This document shows positions 6,045-14,431 of a stretch of 21,158 nt of DNA, one piece after another. Every line of letters starts with the position of its first letter. Position 1 is the first letter of the stretch. Below the pieces are notes generated by a model, which was not told the DNA's origin, ran no database searches, and worked only from the letters and a program-made list of their open reading frames with translations. Origin of the DNA: Acetobacteraceae bacterium (GTDB taxonomy: Bacteria; Pseudomonadota; Alphaproteobacteria; Acetobacterales; Acetobacteraceae). Where the stretch lies: positions 1 to 21,158 of the forward strand of contig CANJXD010000030.1 of the NCBI GenBank assembly GCA_947478535.1, given 5' to 3'. The position numbers and the translations under genes are program-made.

Positions 6045-8422
6045 TGATCCAGCTTCTGCCGCTGTTCCTGCTTTCCGCTGCGGCGGTGGGGGTGGAGATC
6101 GCGTTGACGCGCTTTTTCGCCGTCGCGAACTGGTCGGAGTATGGCTACTGGGTGATTTCCATCGCCATGACGGGCTTCGCGGTGTCCGGCGTCGTCATGG
6201 TGATCGGGCGCGGCTTCTTCCTGCGCCATGCGGCGGCGTTGCTGCCGGGGCTGCCGCTGGCGATGCTGGTGGCCGGGGCGGCGGGATGGATCGCGGCGGC
6301 GGCCAACCCCTTCAACCCGCTGGAATTGCAGAACCCCGCCACGGCCTGGCCGCAGCTGGAGAATATCCTCGGCTACTACGCCGCGCTGTTTCCCTTCTTC
6401 TTCCTGGCCGGCCTCGCGGTTTCGCTGAACTTCGTGGCGCGGGCGGACCGCATCGGCCTGGTCTATGGCTATGACCTGCTGGGCGCTGGCGCTGGCGCGG
6501 TGGCGGCGCTGCTGCTGATGTTTTTCCTCCACCCCTTCGGGCTGGTCCCGGCGCTGCTGCCCTTGCTGGCGCTGGCCACCGCCTTGGCCGGCGGCGTCGC
6601 CTGGCGCGTCGCGGCCGTCGCCACGCTGGCGGCTGCGGAAGCGGCGGTGCTGCTGCTCGCAGCGCCGATGGTCAGCCAGTACAAGGCGATCTACGCGCCG
6701 ATGAACGTCCAGGGCGGCAGCGTGCTCGGCACCTGGACCAGCCCGCGCGGGCTCTATCAGTTGCTCGACAATTTCACGGAGCGGCTGGATACCGACGTCA
6801 CCAACAATGCGGGCTCCATGGGCCTGCCCGCGCCGCCGCGCGCCTATGGCCTGTATCGCGACGGCAACCGCATCGCGGCATTGCCGATGACCCAGCCCGC
6901 CGAGGCCGGCCACGCCCCCGGCGCGCTGGACGGCGCCGCCTATGCGCTGCTGGACGCGCCGCGCGTGCTGCTGCTTGGCGGTGCCGGCGGGTTCCGGGCG
7001 CAGGAGGCGCTGGCGCTCGGCGCTGCCCATGTCACGGTGATCGAGCCGGAGCCTATGCTCCGCCGCGCGATCGAGGCTGGCCTCGGCCCCGTCGCCGCCA
7101 TGCCCGCCGACCCCCGCGTGGTGATCTCCGCCGAACATCCCCTGCGGGCGGCGGGGCGCTTCGAGCTGGTGGACATCGCCGGCGATTTCCTCGGCGCCGA
7201 CGACCAGAATCGCCACGCCTATACGCAGGAGGCGCTGGCCGCGCGGCTCGCGCAGCTTTCGCCGGGCGGGCTGGTGTCCATCCCGATCTCGATCCGTGAA
7301 TTGCCGGCCTATGCCGTGCGCGTCATCGCCACGGCCGAGGCCGCGCTGCGGCTGGCAGGCGTCGCCGACCCCGGCCAGCACATGGCTGTCATCCGCTCCG
7401 CCTGGAACCTTCGCGTGCTGATGGCGCGCCAGCCACTGGATGCGGCGCGCGTCGCCAAGCTGGTGGAATTCGCGGAAGCGCGGTCCTTCGACATCTCCTG
7501 GGCACCGGGGATCGAGGTGGCGGGGCGCGAGGTCTGGAACGAATTGTCCGCCGTGTCCCTCGACAGTGGCGGTGTCGATAGCCAGGCCGGTGGGGCCGAT
7601 GCGGTGGCCGAGGAAACCCGCCTGCTGCTGGCCGGCACGCCGATGCGCGATGCCTTCGACCGCAGCCCCGTGACGGCGGATCGTCCCTGGCTTTCCCCCC
7701 TGGTCCGCCTGCCCGCCATCGGCGCGGCGGTGGAGCGCATGGAAGTGCTGCCGCAGGCGGAGATTGGCCTGCTGGTGAATGCGGCCGTGCTGACCCAGGC
7801 GGCGCTGCTGGCGCTGCTGGTGGCCGGGCTGCCGCTGCTGGCGCGGGGCGCATTGCGGGTCCGCCCGGCGATGATGGGCCGGGCGCTGCTGTTCTTCCCG
7901 GCACTCGGCCTCGGCTTCTTGATGATCGAGATCGCGCTGATCGAACAGGCGGCGCTGTTGCTGGGGGACCGCACGGCGGGCTTCGCCCTGGTGCTGACGG
8001 CGATGCTGGTCTTCTCCGGCGTTGGCGCCATGGTGGCGGGTGGCGTCGCCAAGCCGGGCCGGGCGCTGACCATCGCGGCGCTGGCCGCCGCCGCGCTGGC
8101 CGCACTGGCTGCGCTGCTGCTGCCGGGCGCCGTCGGCGCGGCGCTGGACCTGCCCTTCGCCGCCCGCGTGGTGCTGCTGGTGGTGGTGCTGGCGCCGATC
8201 TCGCTGGCGCTCGGCATGCCCTTCCCACTCGGCCTCGAACTCTTCCAGAAGGAAGGCCCGGCGCTGCTGCCCTGGGCCTGGGCGCTGAACGGTGCCTTTT
8301 CCGTGGTGGCGACGCCGCTGGCGAATTTCATTGCCCATGGGATCGGCATGCTGCCGCTGTTCCTCGCGGGCGCTGCTTGTTACTTACTCGTCACCCTCGC
8401 CTGGCCACGGAGCCCCGCCTGA
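6035..8422 (+). CDS. Polytopic membrane protein with spermidine-synthase-like domain
   Basis: A 795-residue protein in three parts. Residues 1-210 hold about seven membrane segments and include VEIALTRFF, the ExxLxRxF motif common in membrane proteins that carry a spermidine-synthase-like domain. Residues about 211-575 form a soluble Rossmann-type domain: VLLLGGAGGFRAQEAL (309-324), VTVIEPEP, then FELVDIAGDF and YTQEALAARLAQLSPGGLVSI. The remainder has six or seven membrane segments, ending in GMPFPLGLELF and NGAFSVVATPLA, typical of this family. The glycine loop lacks the Asp of the GGGDG motif of true aminopropyltransferases, and E-P-E replaces ExD, so polyamine synthesis is unlikely; function unknown. 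It overlaps the hydrolase by 10 bases (an in-frame ATG at 6044 would give TGATG coupling) and shares its last base with the next start. Confidence 0.85.
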   Translation: MGVMIQLLPLFLLSAAAVGVEIALTRFFAVANWSEYGYWVISIAMTGFAVSGVVMVIGRGFFLRHAAALLPGLPLAMLVAGAAGWIAAAANPFNPLELQNPATAWPQLENILGYYAALFPFFFLAGLAVSLNFVARADRIGLVYGYDLLGAGAGAVAALLLMFFLHPFGLVPALLPLLALATALAGGVAWRVAAVATLAAAEAAVLLLAAPMVSQYKAIYAPMNVQGGSVLGTWTSPRGLYQLLDNFTERLDTDVTNNAGSMGLPAPPRAYGLYRDGNRIAALPMTQPAEAGHAPGALDGAAYALLDAPRVLLLGGAGGFRAQEALALGAAHVTVIEPEPMLRRAIEAGLGPVAAMPADPRVVISAEHPLRAAGRFELVDIAGDFLGADDQNRHAYTQEALAARLAQLSPGGLVSIPISIRELPAYAVRVIATAEAALRLAGVADPGQHMAVIRSAWNLRVLMARQPLDAARVAKLVEFAEARSFDISWAPGIEVAGREVWNELSAVSLDSGGVDSQAGGADAVAEETRLLLAGTPMRDAFDRSPVTADRPWLSPLVRLPAIGAAVERMEVLPQAEIGLLVNAAVLTQAALLALLVAGLPLLARGALRVRPAMMGRALLFFPALGLGFLMIEIALIEQAALLLGDRTAGFALVLTAMLVFSGVGAMVAGGVAKPGRALTIAALAAAALAALAALLLPGAVGAALDLPFAARVVLLVVVLAPISLALGMPFPLGLELFQKEGPALLPWAWALNGAFSVVATPLANFIAHGIGMLPLFLAGAACYLLVTLAWPRSPA

Positions 8423-9402
8423 TGCAACCACGCCGACAGTTCCTGGCTGCCGCTGCCGCCACCTTCGCGGCGCCGGGGCTTCTCCAGGCCCAGACCTCCT
8501 CGGCCGCCTGGTCGCGGGATGCCTACAACGCCGCCATGCGTGCTTCCGGCCGCAATGGCGAGATCTCCCAGGCGACCTTCCAATCGATCCAGGCCCGCAA
8601 GCAGCGCGCGCTCGCCAGCATCGAGAGCTACCTGAAGGCCCGCTTCCAGGGGGAGGCGGACCCTGCCGTGCTGCGCGCCTTCGCCGAAGTGCCGCGCGAA
8701 TACTTCCACTACATGTACGAAGGCGGCCGTGCTTCCCCCGGCGATGCCTATGAACCCGAGGCAAAGCCCTGGGGCGTCGGCTACGGCTCCGCGCTGTCGG
8801 ACTATCTCGGCCAGGCCTACATGACCCAGGTCTGCCAGCCGAAGCCGGAACATGTGGTGCTGGAAATCGGCACCGGCTCCGGCTTCCAATCCGCGCTGCT
8901 GTCGCGGATCGTGGCGAAGCAGTACTCGATCGAGATCATCGAGCCGCTGGGCCGCGGCGTCAGCCGCATCTTCGCGCCGCTGGGCTACGACAATGTGGAG
9001 ACCCGCGTCGGCGACGGCTTCTTCGGCTGGCCGGAGGTCACGGGCGGCTTCGACACCATCATCGTCACCTGCGCCGCGCAGTATGTGCCGCCAGCCATCA
9101 TCCAGCAGCTGAAGCCCGGCGGGCGGCTGGTGATCCCGATCGGGCAGCCCTTCCGGCGCGGCCAGTTCCTTTATGTCTACACGAAGGACGAGGATGGGCG
9201 CGTACGCAGCCGCAAGGATGTGGGCGTCTACTTCATCCCGATGACGGGGGCGATGATGAACCGCCCGCCGCCGCCAGGCGTGACGGTGGCGCCGGCCGGC
9301 CCGCCGGTCTCGCCCCCCTCCGGCACGCGGGCGACGCCACCTGGCGCCGCGCCGGCAGCCCCGGCGCAGACCCCTGGGGCAGCCACGCCGGGCGCGACCT
9401 GA
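8422..9402 (+). CDS. Tat-signal protein-L-isoaspartate O-methyltransferase
   Basis: A 326-residue protein whose core is clearly a PCMT family enzyme, which uses S-adenosylmethionine to methylate isoaspartyl residues in damaged proteins. Landmarks are the family's substrate loop GYGSALSDYLGQAYMTQ (120-136), SAM motif I VLEIGTGSGFQSALLS (146-161), VGDGFFGWPE (196-205), FDTIIVTCAAQYVPPAIIQQLKPGGRLVIPIG (210-241) and YFIPMTGA (270-277). It starts with MQPRRQFLAAAAATFAAPG...QAQ, a twin-arginine signal, so it is predicted to be exported, unlike the usual cytosolic enzyme. The last 45 residues are Pro/Ala-rich low-complexity sequence. The start at 8422 shares one base with the stop of the membrane protein (TGATG); an upstream in-frame ATG at 8377 would destroy the signal placement. 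Confidence 0.9.
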   Translation: MQPRRQFLAAAAATFAAPGLLQAQTSSAAWSRDAYNAAMRASGRNGEISQATFQSIQARKQRALASIESYLKARFQGEADPAVLRAFAEVPREYFHYMYEGGRASPGDAYEPEAKPWGVGYGSALSDYLGQAYMTQVCQPKPEHVVLEIGTGSGFQSALLSRIVAKQYSIEIIEPLGRGVSRIFAPLGYDNVETRVGDGFFGWPEVTGGFDTIIVTCAAQYVPPAIIQQLKPGGRLVIPIGQPFRRGQFLYVYTKDEDGRVRSRKDVGVYFIPMTGAMMNRPPPPGVTVAPAGPPVSPPSGTRATPPGAAPAAPAQTPGAATPGAT

Positions 9403-9418
9403 ACGGGCGACAGTTCAG

Positions 9419-9434
9419 CCACAGAAAGCTGTGG
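9419..9434 (+). terminator. Short perfect hairpin after the isoaspartate methyltransferase
   Basis: CCACAG (9419-9424) and CTGTGG (9429-9434) pair around an AAAG loop, 17 bases after the methyltransferase stop. It is followed by ATGAATTGACG rather than a U tract, so it may be a weak terminator or part of the regulatory region of the next gene. Confidence 0.3.
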
Positions 9435-9439
9435 ATGAA

Positions 9440-9464
9440 TTGACGTTAACACTTGTGTCATAAT
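9440..9464 (+). promoter_or_regulatory. Candidate promoter for the DUF3047 gene
   Basis: This AT-rich island contains TTGACG (9440-9445) and TGTCATAAT (9456-9464), an extended -10 with a five-of-six match to TATAAT. The 13-base spacer is too short for the two boxes to be used together in the usual way, so the extended -10 may act alone. The DUF3047 start lies 25 bases downstream. Confidence 0.4.
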
Positions 9465-9488
9465 CGGTGGCTTCCCAAGCTCCTGGTC

Positions 9489-10196
9489 ATGCACCGCCTT
9501 GTCCTGGCCCTGACCGTGCTGATCGCCGCTCCCCTGCTGGGGGGGGCGATGTCGCCTTCCCGCACGACACCGGAGGTGGAGGCTGCGGGCTGGCGCAAGA
9601 TGGAATGGACCGGCATCCGCCCCGCGCGGTTCAGTGCGACGCCGGGCGGTGGCATCCGGATCCAGGCCAGGGGTGAGGGGGCGTTCATCACCCGGGCGCT
9701 GACCGGCCCGGCCACCTGCCTCGCCTGGCGCTGGCGGGTCGATGCCGGCCCGCCGGCGACGGATCTGGCGAAGCGCGGCGGGGATGACCGCGCCATAGCG
9801 CTGTCCGTCGGCTTCCTGGATTTTGGCCCCGCGGTGGGGCTTGCCACCCGTACCCAGCACGCGCTGGCCCAGGCCGGCGCCGGCGAACACCGGCTGCCGC
9901 GCAGCGTGCTGTCCTATGTGTGGGGCGGCTCCGCTGGGCCAGTCGGGAGCCGTCCTGGCTTCTTCCCCAGCCCCTGGACCGGCGCCATCACCAAGATCCG
10001 TATCCTTCGCCCCGCCGAGGGACCGCTCGGCCAATGGGTGGAAGAACGGGTCGATCTCGCCGCCGATTGGCGCGCCGCCTTCGGGGAGGCGGCGGTGCCG
10101 GCGCTGCAGAACCTGTCACTGTCCACGGACTCCGAGGATACCGGCAGTACGGTTGACGTGCAGATCGAGAATATCCGGCTGGTCCCCTGCCGGTAG
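9489..10196 (+). CDS. DUF3047 domain-containing exported protein
   Basis: A 235-residue protein from the ATG at 9489. It begins with the signal peptide MHRLVLALTVLIAAPLLGGAMS. The mature part matches the DUF3047 pattern: GWRKMEW near the start, CLAWRWRVDAGPPATDLAKRGGDDRAIALSVGF in the middle, YVWGG, ITKIRILRPAEGPLGQWVEERVDLAADWRAAFGE, and the closing LSTDSEDTGSTVDVQIENI. The function of DUF3047 is unknown; the fold is probably a beta sandwich in the periplasm. No strong ribosome binding site precedes the ATG; a TTG at 9453 is an alternative start but would add residues before the signal peptide. The gene has its own candidate promoter and ends eight bases from the convergent M16 gene. Confidence 0.82.
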   Translation: MHRLVLALTVLIAAPLLGGAMSPSRTTPEVEAAGWRKMEWTGIRPARFSATPGGGIRIQARGEGAFITRALTGPATCLAWRWRVDAGPPATDLAKRGGDDRAIALSVGFLDFGPAVGLATRTQHALAQAGAGEHRLPRSVLSYVWGGSAGPVGSRPGFFPSPWTGAITKIRILRPAEGPLGQWVEERVDLAADWRAAFGEAAVPALQNLSLSTDSEDTGSTVDVQIENIRLVPCR

Positions 10197-10204
10197 GCGC
10201 GAGT

Positions 10205-11458
10205 CTAAACTCCCTCGGGCTGGCCCGCGATGGCGACGGACAGCGCCTCCGGCTTCAGCAGGCGCCGCGATACCGCAGCGATGCGTTCCGGTGTCAGCGC
10301 GCGCAGCCGCCCCGCGCGGTCATTCAGCCAGGCCAGCGGCCGGTCGTTTCGCCGCAGCGCCAGCAATGTGCCGGCGATGCGGCGGCTGTCGGTGAATTGC
10401 AGGGGGAGGTTGCCGGTCAGGAAGGCGACGGCATCGTCCACCTCGGCTGCCGTAGCACCCTGTTCGGCCATCCGCGCCCATTCCGCCCGCGTCACGGCCA
10501 GCGCCTCCCCCACCTTCGCATTGTCGGTGGCGAGGGACCCGATGACGACGCCCTGCCCGAACATCGTGTCCAGCCCCGCCCCGATCCCGTAGGTGAGGCC
10601 ACGCTGCACCCGCACCGCTTCCATGAGGCGGGAGGAGAAGCCGCCCCCGGCCAGGATGCGCAGCGCGACCTGGAAGGCTTCCCAATCCGGGTCGGTGATG
10701 GCGGGGCCAGGCTGGCCGAAGACGATGGCCGATTGCGGCGCCACCACCTGCAGGATGCGCGGCGGGAAGGTGGTGAAGTCCGGCAGCGCCGGCGCTTCCG
10801 GTGGCGCGCCTTCGGGCAGGCCCTCGAACAGCGTCGGCAGCAGGCGGGATAATTCGGCGGGGGTAATGGCGCCGCTCGCCGCCACCAGCACGCCGCCTGC
10901 GCGAAGCTGGCGCGCGAGCCCGTCCCGGATCGCCTGTTCGGGCAGGGCGCCCAGCGTTTCCACCGTGCCGCCGGTTGGTCGGCCGGCGGGGTGGCCGGGG
11001 AAGGCGGCCGCCCAGAAAGCGCGCCCGACCTGGCCGCGCGGCGTTTCCAATTGGGCGCGGGCGCCGGCGACGGCCCTGGCGCGGATGCGGCCCTGCGAAT
11101 CCTCGGAAAGGCGCGGCGCCCGCATGGCGAGGTTGGCCAGCCGCACCGCTTCCGGCAGCACCGGCACCAGCGCGCGGAGCGAGCCTTCGAACCCATCCCG
11201 CTGCGCTTCGAAGCCAAGCCCGATGGCATTGTCCCGCAGCGCATCGGCGAAGCCGACATTGTCGAGCTCCCCGGCGCCTTCCATCAGCAGGGCCGCGCCC
11301 ATGGTCAGCGCGCCGCCGTGTTCTGCCGCATCCAGCGCCGCGCCGCCGCGCCAGCCCCAGGCGAGGGAAACGACGGGCACCGAGTGATCCTCGATCAGCC
11401 AGGCCGAAAGCCCGCCCGGCGCGGTGACAACCTGGATATCGAGCCGGAAGTCGCTCAT
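10205..11458 (-). CDS. M16 family peptidase-like subunit without zinc site
   Basis: A 417-residue protein with the two-repeat layout of the M16 (insulinase/mitochondrial processing peptidase) family. The HxxEH zinc motif is absent; the equivalent place reads GGALTMGAALLMEG. The second half keeps SSRLMEAVRVQRGLTYGIGAGLD, the Arg/Tyr-bearing segment that helps bind substrate in the partner subunit. It is therefore probably the non-catalytic half of a heterodimer with the next-upstream gene product, as for other bacterial M16 pairs. No signal peptide is evident (it starts MSDFRLDIQVV), whereas the partner has one. It follows the catalytic subunit by 37 bases on the same strand, so the two should be co-transcribed. 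Confidence 0.9.
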   Translation of the reverse strand: MSDFRLDIQVVTAPGGLSAWLIEDHSVPVVSLAWGWRGGAALDAAEHGGALTMGAALLMEGAGELDNVGFADALRDNAIGLGFEAQRDGFEGSLRALVPVLPEAVRLANLAMRAPRLSEDSQGRIRARAVAGARAQLETPRGQVGRAFWAAAFPGHPAGRPTGGTVETLGALPEQAIRDGLARQLRAGGVLVAASGAITPAELSRLLPTLFEGLPEGAPPEAPALPDFTTFPPRILQVVAPQSAIVFGQPGPAITDPDWEAFQVALRILAGGGFSSRLMEAVRVQRGLTYGIGAGLDTMFGQGVVIGSLATDNAKVGEALAVTRAEWARMAEQGATAAEVDDAVAFLTGNLPLQFTDSRRIAGTLLALRRNDRPLAWLNDRAGRLRALTPERIAAVSRRLLKPEALSVAIAGQPEGV

Positions 11459-11495
11459 GCGCCGATCCCCCGGTCGAGCCAGCCCATCGGGGCGA

Positions 11496-12911
11496 TCACA
11501 GCCGCACCTCTGCCGGTGCCGGCGTGCCTTCCGCCAGCAGCCATCCGCTGCCCGAGGGCATCCGCCCGAGCACGGCTTCCGCCGCCGCGGCGACCTGCGC
11601 GCGCGTCACGGCACGCATCCGGCGTGGCCAGAATTCCACCGTCTCGAGCGGCAGGCCGATGGCCAGCGCATTGCCGACCATGCGCGGCGCGGCGCCTAGC
11701 CCATCCAGCGCCAGGATCGCGCCCGCCGTCATCTGGCGGATGCTGCGCTCCACCTCCGCCTCCGTCGGGCCGCCCGCGTCCAGCAGGCGCTTCACCTCGG
11801 CCAGCATGGCGTCCTCGACCAGGCTGGGCGCGACATCGCGGCGCGGCGTCGCCGACAGGTCGAAATCCGTCCAGCCCGCGACATCGCCGTCATAGGAAGC
11901 GCCCGCCCCCAGGGCGAGCCCGCCTTCCACCAGGGCGCGATGCAGCCGGGACCCCTGGCCGCCGCCCAGCAGATGCCGCAGCACTTCCAGCGGTTCGGAC
12001 AGCGTGGCATCGCCTGCCGTCATCGAGGGCGCCTGCCAGCACCGCACGAAGCTCGCCTCGCCCCGGATGCGCGGGTCGTTGCGGACGAAGCGCGGCTCCG
12101 GCGGGGCGGATGGGGGTGGCGCGCGGTCGCGCGGCACGGCGGGGCCGGCCGGCAGGGCGCCCCATTCCTGGTCCGCCACCTTCCAGAATTCCTCGCCGGA
12201 GACGGCCCCTGCCACCACCAGCACGGCATTGCCGGGGGCGTAGCGGGCGCGGAAGAAGGCCATGAGGTCGGCGTGGGAGATGGCGCGGATCTCCTCCTCC
12301 CACCCGATGATCGGCCTGCCGCGCCAATGCTGGCGGCCCCACATGGCGGCGTCGAAGCCCTCATAGAACAGTGCGCGGGGGGAGGAGCCGGTGCGTTGGG
12401 ACCGTTCCTCCAGGATCACCCGGCGTTCGCTTTCCATCTCGCTGGCCGGGATGGCGGCGGCGGCGAAGCGATCGGACTCCATCATCGCGATCAGCGGCAG
12501 GCGGGACGCCTCGACATGCTGGAAGTAGCCGGTGACATCGCGAGAGGTGAAGGCGTTGTCGTTGCCGCCTTCCCGCGCCACGCGTCGGGAGAATTCGCCC
12601 GAGGCGACGCGCGGGCTGCCCTTGAACAGCATGTGTTCGAGGTAGTGGGCGATGCCGGACAGCCCGGGCGGATCCTCCCCGCCCCCCGCGCTGACATAGG
12701 CGTATTGCGCGACCACGGGGGCGCGCCGCTGTTCCACATGCGCCACGCGCAAGCCGTTCGGCAGGGTGCGGAGCGTGGCGCCGAATAGCGGGCGATCCTC
12801 GGGCCTGCCTGCGGCCTGGGTCTGCTGCGCCAGGGCTTCCGGCGAAGTGCCGGCGACGATGGCGGTGGCGGCGGCGGCCTGGAGGGCAGCGCGGCGGGTC
12901 AGGGGGTTCAT
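11496..12911 (-). CDS. M16 family zinc metallopeptidase, catalytic subunit, exported
   Basis: A 471-residue M16 peptidase. The inverted zinc motif HYLEH is at 89-93 inside GIAHYLEHMLFKG (His89 and His93 bind zinc, Glu92 is the catalytic base). The third ligand is probably Glu169, 76 residues on, in RRVILEER. The N-terminus MNPLTRRAALQAAAATAIVAG...ALAQ looks like a twin-arginine-type signal, cut near residue 28, which places the enzyme in the periplasm. The second M16 domain follows, including GSRLHRALVEGGLALGAGASYDGD. These enzymes degrade or process peptides within a closed chamber. The downstream gene encodes the zinc-less partner. The ribosome binding site before the ATG is weak. Confidence 0.93.
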   Translation of the reverse strand: MNPLTRRAALQAAAATAIVAGTSPEALAQQTQAAGRPEDRPLFGATLRTLPNGLRVAHVEQRRAPVVAQYAYVSAGGGEDPPGLSGIAHYLEHMLFKGSPRVASGEFSRRVAREGGNDNAFTSRDVTGYFQHVEASRLPLIAMMESDRFAAAAIPASEMESERRVILEERSQRTGSSPRALFYEGFDAAMWGRQHWRGRPIIGWEEEIRAISHADLMAFFRARYAPGNAVLVVAGAVSGEEFWKVADQEWGALPAGPAVPRDRAPPPSAPPEPRFVRNDPRIRGEASFVRCWQAPSMTAGDATLSEPLEVLRHLLGGGQGSRLHRALVEGGLALGAGASYDGDVAGWTDFDLSATPRRDVAPSLVEDAMLAEVKRLLDAGGPTEAEVERSIRQMTAGAILALDGLGAAPRMVGNALAIGLPLETVEFWPRRMRAVTRAQVAAAAEAVLGRMPSGSGWLLAEGTPAPAEVRL

Positions 12912-12966
12912 GAGGGCAAGGTGGCCCCGTGGGAGGGTCCGGCCAAGTCCCCCCCTCCGTTACCGC

Positions 12967-12995
12967 TTGTATCCGGCCTGTCCGGACCCTACTGC
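12967..12995 (+). promoter_or_regulatory. Candidate promoter for the GT-C glycosyltransferase gene
   Basis: TTGTAT (12967-12972) and TACTGC (12990-12995) are separated by 17 bases and sit 28 bases before the ATG, in the 112-base gap between divergent genes. Both boxes are only partial matches to the sigma-70 consensus. Confidence 0.35.
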
Positions 12996-13023
12996 CCGAT
13001 CGCTGGGATGCGAGGGGCGTGGC

Positions 13024-14415
13024 ATGGCGGTGGATGGCGCGCGGGGGGCGGATACGCTGGCGGTGGCCCTGGCTTCCGCCCTGCCGCCCCTGCTGGCGCT
13101 GGCCGTCTTCGGCGTGATCGAGACGCCGGATACGCCGAGCTACCTTGACTATGCGGCCCTCCTCCGCGCCGGGCCTTTGCCGGAGGGCGAGGCGCTGCTG
13201 CGCGCCTCCTCCCAGCCCGTGCTGCTGTTCCGCACGCCGGGTCTTCCCTGGGTGATCGCGGGTTTGCAGGGGCTGGCGCCGGAAGGCTGGCGGCTGTTGC
13301 TGGTGGCGTTGCAGGTGCTGGCGCAAGCGGGCGTGGCGGCGCTGGCGCATCGGATTGGCCTTCGGCTCGGGCTCGGTCGTGGATGGGCGATCCTCGCGGC
13401 ATTGCTGCCGGCGGGCGGCTTCGCGCTGGTCGCGCAGATCATGGTGATGACGGATGCGCTGTACGGCGCGCTGGTCTCCCTGGCGGGGTTGCTGCTGCTG
13501 CGCGCCGCTCTCGCCAGGGGCGCGCTGCGCGCTGTCGGGCTGGCCGGGCTGCTGCTCGGCGTGGCGACGCTGGTGCGGGAAGCCACGCCCTTCCTCGCCG
13601 TGGCGCTCCTGCCCGCCGCGGCCATCGCGGGTGGTGCCGGCCTTGCGCGTCGTATCGCGGGGCCGGTGCTGTTGATGGCGCCCGTGCTGCTGGCGGCGGG
13701 CTGGATCGTTTCGGTGAATGAGGCGCGGTCGGGCCACGCCATCCTGTCCACCACGCGCCAGATCGTCATGGTGCAGGCGCTGCTGCCGCTGATGAAGCGG
13801 GATGTGCCCGTCTATTCCGGCGATGACCTGTTCGACCGCACGGCGCGGGAGACGGTGGTGCAGGGCGGCTACGATGCGATCGATGAGCATAATCGCCGCC
13901 TGTTCGCGGCCGGGCTGACCAGCCCGGAGATCGCGGCGCTGGCCACGCAGCGCTACTGGCGCGCCTGGCGCGAACACCCCGCGGAAATGCTGCGGGCCAT
14001 CGCGGTGCGGCTGCCCGTGAAGATCTTCTGGTCCAGCTTCATGCCGGTGGACATGCTGGCGGAGTTGCATCTGCGGACCGGCGATCCCCGCCCCTGGTTC
14101 GGGCGCGAAGCAGAACTGATCAAACGGGCGAGGGAAGGCCAGTTTCTGGCGATTCCCGTGCTGCTGGCCCTGGTCGGCGGGCGGGCGATCGGCCTGCTGG
14201 TCACGGGGGCTGCGATGCTGGCGCCGCTGCTGATCCGGCGCGGCGATGCCCGCTGGTGGCCGCTGCTGGGCGCCTGGCTCACCTGCGCCGGCTTCTTCGG
14301 CGTCTACGCGCCGGTGCATATCGAACAGCGCTACCTGCTGCCCGTGATCCCGATGGTGGGCCTGCTCGGCATCGTGGCGCTGGATGCGCTGTGGCGAAGG
14401 CGGCGGGCGCGCTGA
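13024..14415 (+). CDS. GT-C fold membrane glycosyltransferase (family 39/ArnT-like)
   Basis: A 463-residue polytopic membrane protein with roughly nine to eleven predicted membrane segments. After the first helix it carries VIETPDTPSYLDYAALLR: Asp36 followed by SY is the conserved acidic loop of GT-C transferases that use polyprenyl-phosphate sugars (family 39, ArnT and related). The middle has LLLGVATLVREATPFLAV, a R-E pattern usual for the family, and a large periplasmic loop (about residues 240-345). The end has HIEQRYLLPVIPMVGLLG, the family's closing E-x-RYLxPxxP motif. Sugar and acceptor are unknown; lipid A, envelope glycans or proteins are all possible. The ATG at 13024 is preceded by GAGGGG. 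It lies alone between the M16 operon and a convergent chemoreceptor gene 16 bases away. Confidence 0.82.
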   Translation: MAVDGARGADTLAVALASALPPLLALAVFGVIETPDTPSYLDYAALLRAGPLPEGEALLRASSQPVLLFRTPGLPWVIAGLQGLAPEGWRLLLVALQVLAQAGVAALAHRIGLRLGLGRGWAILAALLPAGGFALVAQIMVMTDALYGALVSLAGLLLLRAALARGALRAVGLAGLLLGVATLVREATPFLAVALLPAAAIAGGAGLARRIAGPVLLMAPVLLAAGWIVSVNEARSGHAILSTTRQIVMVQALLPLMKRDVPVYSGDDLFDRTARETVVQGGYDAIDEHNRRLFAAGLTSPEIAALATQRYWRAWREHPAEMLRAIAVRLPVKIFWSSFMPVDMLAELHLRTGDPRPWFGREAELIKRAREGQFLAIPVLLALVGGRAIGLLVTGAAMLAPLLIRRGDARWWPLLGAWLTCAGFFGVYAPVHIEQRYLLPVIPMVGLLGIVALDALWRRRRAR

Positions 14416-14431
14416 GTGGCTGCTTCGCGGG

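Noticed and set aside
5948..8338. Minus-strand open frame of 796 codons
   Set aside because: It is the antisense of the SpeE-like membrane protein gene. The translation is a monotonous run of Arg, Gln, His and Gly with no domain, typical of GC-rich shadows.
11455..11487. Ten-codon leader frame overlapping the second M16 start
   Set aside because: It ends in ATGA with the M16 start but has no ribosome binding site; overlap by chance is likely.
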